Origin: Pseudomonas eucalypticola
GTDB taxonomy: Bacteria > Pseudomonadota > Gammaproteobacteria > Pseudomonadales > Pseudomonadaceae
Assembly: GCF_013374995.1 (NCBI RefSeq)
Contig: NZ_CP056030.1
Span: 5,860,501-5,924,500, forward strand
Length of the DNA: 64,000 nucleotides
Direction: 5' to 3'
Under the pieces are notes generated by a model. It worked only from the letters and a program-made list of their open reading frames with translations, had not been told where the DNA came from and made no database searches. Positions within the stretch are counted from its first letter, which is position 1. The number at the start of each line of letters is the position of its first letter. This document shows positions 60,866-64,000 of the stretch, piece by piece. Position numbers and translations under genes: made by a program.

Positions 60866-60889
60866 TAGGCGCTGGCTTGCCAGCCCCCA
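60866..60889. repeat. REP-like hairpin GCTGGC-TT-GCCAGC (copy 3)
   Basis: GCTGGC (60871-60876) and GCCAGC (60879-60884) form the same hairpin core as at 27999 and 41839, here in the 79-bp gap between soxA and soxG. It could dampen transcription within the operon. Confidence 0.55.
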
Positions 60890-60910
60890 CATCAATTCAG
60901 CACACCCACG

Positions 60911-63900
60911 TCAAACGTTCTGTTGTTCGCCTTTGGGGTCGAAGAACACCGAAGAGCAGATTTCGGCCTCGATCACGCTGCCATCCACCAGCGGCGCGTA
61001 AACCTTCTCGCCCATGCGCTTGAGGCCGCCCTTGACTACCGCCAGGGCAAACGAATGGCCGAGGGTGGCGCTCATGTAGCTGGAGGTCACGTGGCCCACC
61101 ATGCTCATGGGAATCGCCTGCTGGGTGTCGAACACCAGTTGCGCGCCTTCCGGCAGCACCTTGTTCGGGTCGGTCGGTTTCAGGCCCACCAGTTGCTTGC
61201 GCTGTTCACGCACGCAGTCCTCGCGGTTCATGCCACGCCAGCCGATCCACGAGAACGGTTTGGTACGGCCCACGCACCAGCCCATGTTCAGGTCGTCCGG
61301 GGTCATGGAGCCGTCGGTGTCCTGGCCAACGATGATGAAGCCCTTCTCGGCCCGCAGCACGTGCATGGTTTCGGTGCCGTAGGGGGTCAGGTTGTACTGC
61401 TTGCCGGCCTCGACGATCTGCTCCAGCACACCCATGGCGTAGTCGGCCTGGATATTCACTTCGTAGGACAGCTCGCCGGTGAACGAGATACGGAACACTC
61501 GGGCCGGTACGCCGCCTACCGTGCCTTCTTTCCAGGTCATGAACGGAAAGGCGTCCCTGTCCAGGTCGATGTCGGTGACGTGGCTCAGCAGCTTGCGGCT
61601 GTTGGGGCCCGACAGGGTCAGGGTGGCCCAGTGGTCGGTGACCGAGGTGAAGTACACCTTCAGGTCCGGCCACTCGGTCTGCTGGTAGATCTCCAGCCAT
61701 TGCAGCACGCGGGCAGCGCCGCCCGTGGTGGTGGTCATCAGAAAATGGTTGTCGGCCAGGCACGCCGTCACGCCGTCGTCGAAGACCATGCCGTCTTCCT
61801 TGCACATCAGGCCGTAACGGGCCTTGCCCACATCCAGCTTGGTCCAGGCGTTGGTGTAGATGCGGTTGAGGAACTCGCGGGCGTCAGGCCCCTGAATGTC
61901 GATCTTGCCCAGGGTGGAGGCATCCAGCAGGCCCACGCTGTCACGCACGGCCTTGCATTCGCGGGCCACGGCCGAGTGCATGTTTTCGCCGCGCTTGGGA
62001 AAATACCAGGGGCGCTTCCACTGGCCGACGTCTTCGAATTCGGCGCCGTTCTTCACGTGCCAGGCGTGCAGCGCGGTGAAGCGCACCGGTTCAAACAGGT
62101 GGCCACAGTGGCGGCCGGCAATGGCGCCGAAGGTGATGGGGGTGTAGTTGGGGCGGAACATGGTGGTGCCCATCTCGGTGATCGAGATGCCACGGCTGCG
62201 GGCCGCGATGGCCAGGCCGTTGATGTTGCCCAGCTTGCCCTGGTCGGTGCCGAAGCCCAGCGCGGTGTAGCGCTTGACGTGTTCCACCGACTCGAAGCCT
62301 TCACGGGTGGCCAGTTCGATAGCGGCGGCGGTGACGTCGTTCTGCTGGTCGACGAATTGCTTCGGCGCCCGGGCAGTGGGCTTGTCGTGGGGCACCTGGA
62401 ACAGTGCCACGGTGGGCTCTTCCTGGCGGTTCAGGGCCTTGGGCAGCGTGCCTTCGACAATCCTGAAACCCGCCTCGGCGGCAGCGCGCGCACCGCCTTC
62501 GAAGCCATCGGACAGGGCATCGGCCAGGTTGAACACGCCGTTGATGCCGCCCACGCACACACGTTTCTGCGGCGCATCACCGGGAACGAACGCGAGGATG
62601 TCTTCACGCCATACCGGCTTGCCACCCAGGTGTGACGCCAGGTGCACCACCGGGCTGTAGCCGCCGGAGCTGCCGACCAGGTCGCAGTCCAGCCATTCGC
62701 CGGGGCTGGTGACCTTGTGGGCGTTGATATCGATGGCCGCGACCCGGGCGGCCGTCACGTGCTTGCTGCCGCGAGCTTCGATCACGGCGCTGGAGGTGAG
62801 GATGCGAATGCCCTTGGCCCGTGCTTCTTCCACCAGCGCGCCGCGCGGGTTGTGGCGGGCATCGGCCACGGCCACCACTTGCAGGCCGGCGTCGAACCAG
62901 TCCAGCGCCACACGGTAGGCGTAGTCGTTGTTGGTGGACAGCACCAGCTTCTTGCCCGGCGCCACGCCATAACGGCGCACATAGGTAGAAATGGCGCCAG
63001 CGAGCATGTTGCCCGGCACGTCGTTGTTGCCGTACACCAGCGGCCGCTCGTGGGCACCAGCGGCCAGCACCACGCGCTTGGCGCGCACCCGGTGGATCCG
63101 CTGGCGTACCTGGCCGATGGGCGCACGATCACCGAGGTGGTCGGTCAGGCGTTCGTGAATGGTCAGGAAGTTGTGGTCGTGGTAGCCGTTGACGGTGGCG
63201 CGCGGCAACAGGGTGACGTTGGCCAGGCCCTTGAGTTCGTTGACCACCTGCACCACCCACTCGGCGGCCGGCTTGCCGTCCAGGCTCTCGCGGGTGTCGA
63301 GCAGGCTGCCGCCGAACTCTTCCTGTTCATCGGCCAGGATCACCCGGGCGCCACTGCGGGCGGCGGCCAGCGCGGCCGCCAGGCCCGCAGGGCCGGCGCC
63401 GACGATCAGCACGTCGCAGTGCTGGTTGAAGTTGTCGTAGGTGTCGGGGTCATTCTCGGTAGGCGAGCGGCCCAGGCCAGCAGCCTTGCGGATGTACTTC
63501 TCGTAAGTCATCCAGAAAGACTGCGGGTACATGAAGGTTTTGTAGTAGAAACCCGGCGGCATCAGCTTGCCGCCGACCTTGCCGAGAATACCCATCATGT
63601 CGGTGTTGACGTTCGGCCAACCATTGGTGCTGGTAGCCACCAGCCCCTGGTACAGCGCCTGCTGGGTAGCACGCACGTTGGGAATCTGGGTGGCTTCGGT
63701 AGCGCCGATCTGCAGAACCGCGTTGGGCTCTTCAGCGCCGGCGGCGATGATGCCGCGTGGGCGCGAGTACTTGAAACTGCGCCCGACAATGTCGACGCCG
63801 TTGGCCAGCAGGGCGGCGGCCAGGGTGTCGCCCTCATAGCCGGTATAGCTCTGGCCGTTGAAGGTAAAGGTGATTTTCTTGCTGCGATCGATACGACCGC

Positions 63901-63928
63901 CGCTGGACAGGCGATTGACCTGGCTCAT
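60911..63928 (-). CDS. soxA: Sarcosine oxidase alpha subunit SoxA
   Basis: The 1005-residue subunit has an N-terminal ferredoxin-like domain (TFNGQSYTGYEGDTLAAALLANG), a dinucleotide-binding domain (VLIVGAGPAGLAAALAAARSG and later GSSGGYSPVVHL), and C-terminal GcvT-like folate-binding domains (LDASTLGKIDIQGPDAREFLNRIYT, FTGELSYEVNI). The enzyme oxidises sarcosine to glycine and passes the methyl carbon to THF or releases formaldehyde. The start overlaps the soxD stop (ATGA). The length is that of the family. Confidence 0.97.
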   Translation of the reverse strand: MSQVNRLSSGGRIDRSKKITFTFNGQSYTGYEGDTLAAALLANGVDIVGRSFKYSRPRGIIAAGAEEPNAVLQIGATEATQIPNVRATQQALYQGLVATSTNGWPNVNTDMMGILGKVGGKLMPPGFYYKTFMYPQSFWMTYEKYIRKAAGLGRSPTENDPDTYDNFNQHCDVLIVGAGPAGLAAALAAARSGARVILADEQEEFGGSLLDTRESLDGKPAAEWVVQVVNELKGLANVTLLPRATVNGYHDHNFLTIHERLTDHLGDRAPIGQVRQRIHRVRAKRVVLAAGAHERPLVYGNNDVPGNMLAGAISTYVRRYGVAPGKKLVLSTNNDYAYRVALDWFDAGLQVVAVADARHNPRGALVEEARAKGIRILTSSAVIEARGSKHVTAARVAAIDINAHKVTSPGEWLDCDLVGSSGGYSPVVHLASHLGGKPVWREDILAFVPGDAPQKRVCVGGINGVFNLADALSDGFEGGARAAAEAGFRIVEGTLPKALNRQEEPTVALFQVPHDKPTARAPKQFVDQQNDVTAAAIELATREGFESVEHVKRYTALGFGTDQGKLGNINGLAIAARSRGISITEMGTTMFRPNYTPITFGAIAGRHCGHLFEPVRFTALHAWHVKNGAEFEDVGQWKRPWYFPKRGENMHSAVARECKAVRDSVGLLDASTLGKIDIQGPDAREFLNRIYTNAWTKLDVGKARYGLMCKEDGMVFDDGVTACLADNHFLMTTTTGGAARVLQWLEIYQQTEWPDLKVYFTSVTDHWATLTLSGPNSRKLLSHVTDIDLDRDAFPFMTWKEGTVGGVPARVFRISFTGELSYEVNIQADYAMGVLEQIVEAGKQYNLTPYGTETMHVLRAEKGFIIVGQDTDGSMTPDDLNMGWCVGRTKPFSWIGWRGMNREDCVREQRKQLVGLKPTDPNKVLPEGAQLVFDTQQAIPMSMVGHVTSSYMSATLGHSFALAVVKGGLKRMGEKVYAPLVDGSVIEAEICSSVFFDPKGEQQNV

Positions 63929-64000
63929 GCTTTGTCTCCCGCGGCCGTGAACTGGGGCTTGGTGCCAATCGGATAGGTTTCGAGAATCTCGTACGTCACC
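63925..64000 (-). CDS. soxD: Sarcosine oxidase delta subunit SoxD (3' end only)
   Basis: The last 24 codons and stop of a frame running off the window are visible and end VTYEILETYPIGTKPQF...GDKA. They overlap soxA by 4 nt. The position directly before soxA in the soxBDAG order, and the TYEIxxTYxIG ending, identify the small delta subunit. The zinc-binding N-terminus lies outside the window. Confidence 0.85.
   Translation of the reverse strand, partial: VTYEILETYPIGTKPQFTAAGDKA

Noticed and set aside
1..64000. CRISPR arrays, tRNA or rRNA genes, prophage or intact IS elements
   Set aside because: No spaced direct repeats, cloverleaf-like sequences, transposase or phage structural genes were seen on either strand.

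Overview
The window looks like chromosomal DNA of a fluorescent Pseudomonas of the P. putida group. The evidence is high G+C coding sequence with short overlapping operons, the pqqF-A-B-C-D-E-peptidase order, and the series RsmY-type sRNA, bioBFHCD, comF, glcB, FecI/FecR/receptor, and sarcosine oxidase-purU-fdhA, which I recall as close to the P. putida KT2440 gene order. No tRNA, rRNA, CRISPR array, prophage or intact insertion sequence was seen. All functional calls come from reading the sequence; no database was searched.

Layout. (1) 1-14060, plus strand: a Wzx/Wzy-type exopolysaccharide locus. It encodes a flippase end, five glycosyltransferases, a Wzc tyrosine autokinase, an RfaH-like antiterminator, a Wzy/ligase-like membrane protein, a secreted glycoside hydrolase, a WcaJ-type initiating transferase and a Wza export lipoprotein, and it closes with a terminator. 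(2) 14199-21848: PQQ cofactor synthesis (pqqF, pqqA, attenuator, pqqBCDE and an S9 peptidase). (3) 21844-28321: a palindromic repeat, an antitoxin-like remnant, a Pmp3 peptide gene, the RsmY-type sRNA with its GacA box, two large acyl-CoA dehydrogenases flanking a diguanylate cyclase, and a small FlgC-like protein gene. (4) 28429-32892, minus strand: the biotin operon bioBFHCD, facing comF across a BirA operator. (5) 33786-45194: a ModE-type regulator, PhoX phosphatase with a possible Pho box, SrkA kinase, RarD, an ACT-domain regulator, malate synthase G, a response regulator, and a cNMP/CBS/DUF294 protein overlapping a DEDDh exonuclease. (6) 45338-50696: an iron-starvation signalling set (FecI sigma, FecR, STN-containing TonB receptor, PepSY membrane protein). 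(7) 50649-57932: creBCD with a retropepsin-like gene, an acyltransferase, a DUF2780 protein, and an ECF sigma/anti-sigma pair. (8) 58022-64000, minus strand: the end of soxD, then soxA, soxG, purU and fdhA, which together handle sarcosine-derived one-carbon units.

The most interesting signals lie outside the protein-coding genes. They are an RsmY-type RNA with seven GGA motifs behind a GacA box; hairpins with GGA in the loop over the wzc ribosome-binding site and just upstream of rfaH, which could link Gac/Rsm control to this polysaccharide; a BirA operator containing the bioB -35 element and lying inside the first codons of comF; tandem PsrA-type boxes before an acyl-CoA dehydrogenase; a pair of perfect DnaA boxes far from any visible origin; and an ECF sigma gene whose best ribosome-binding site points to an AUC start.
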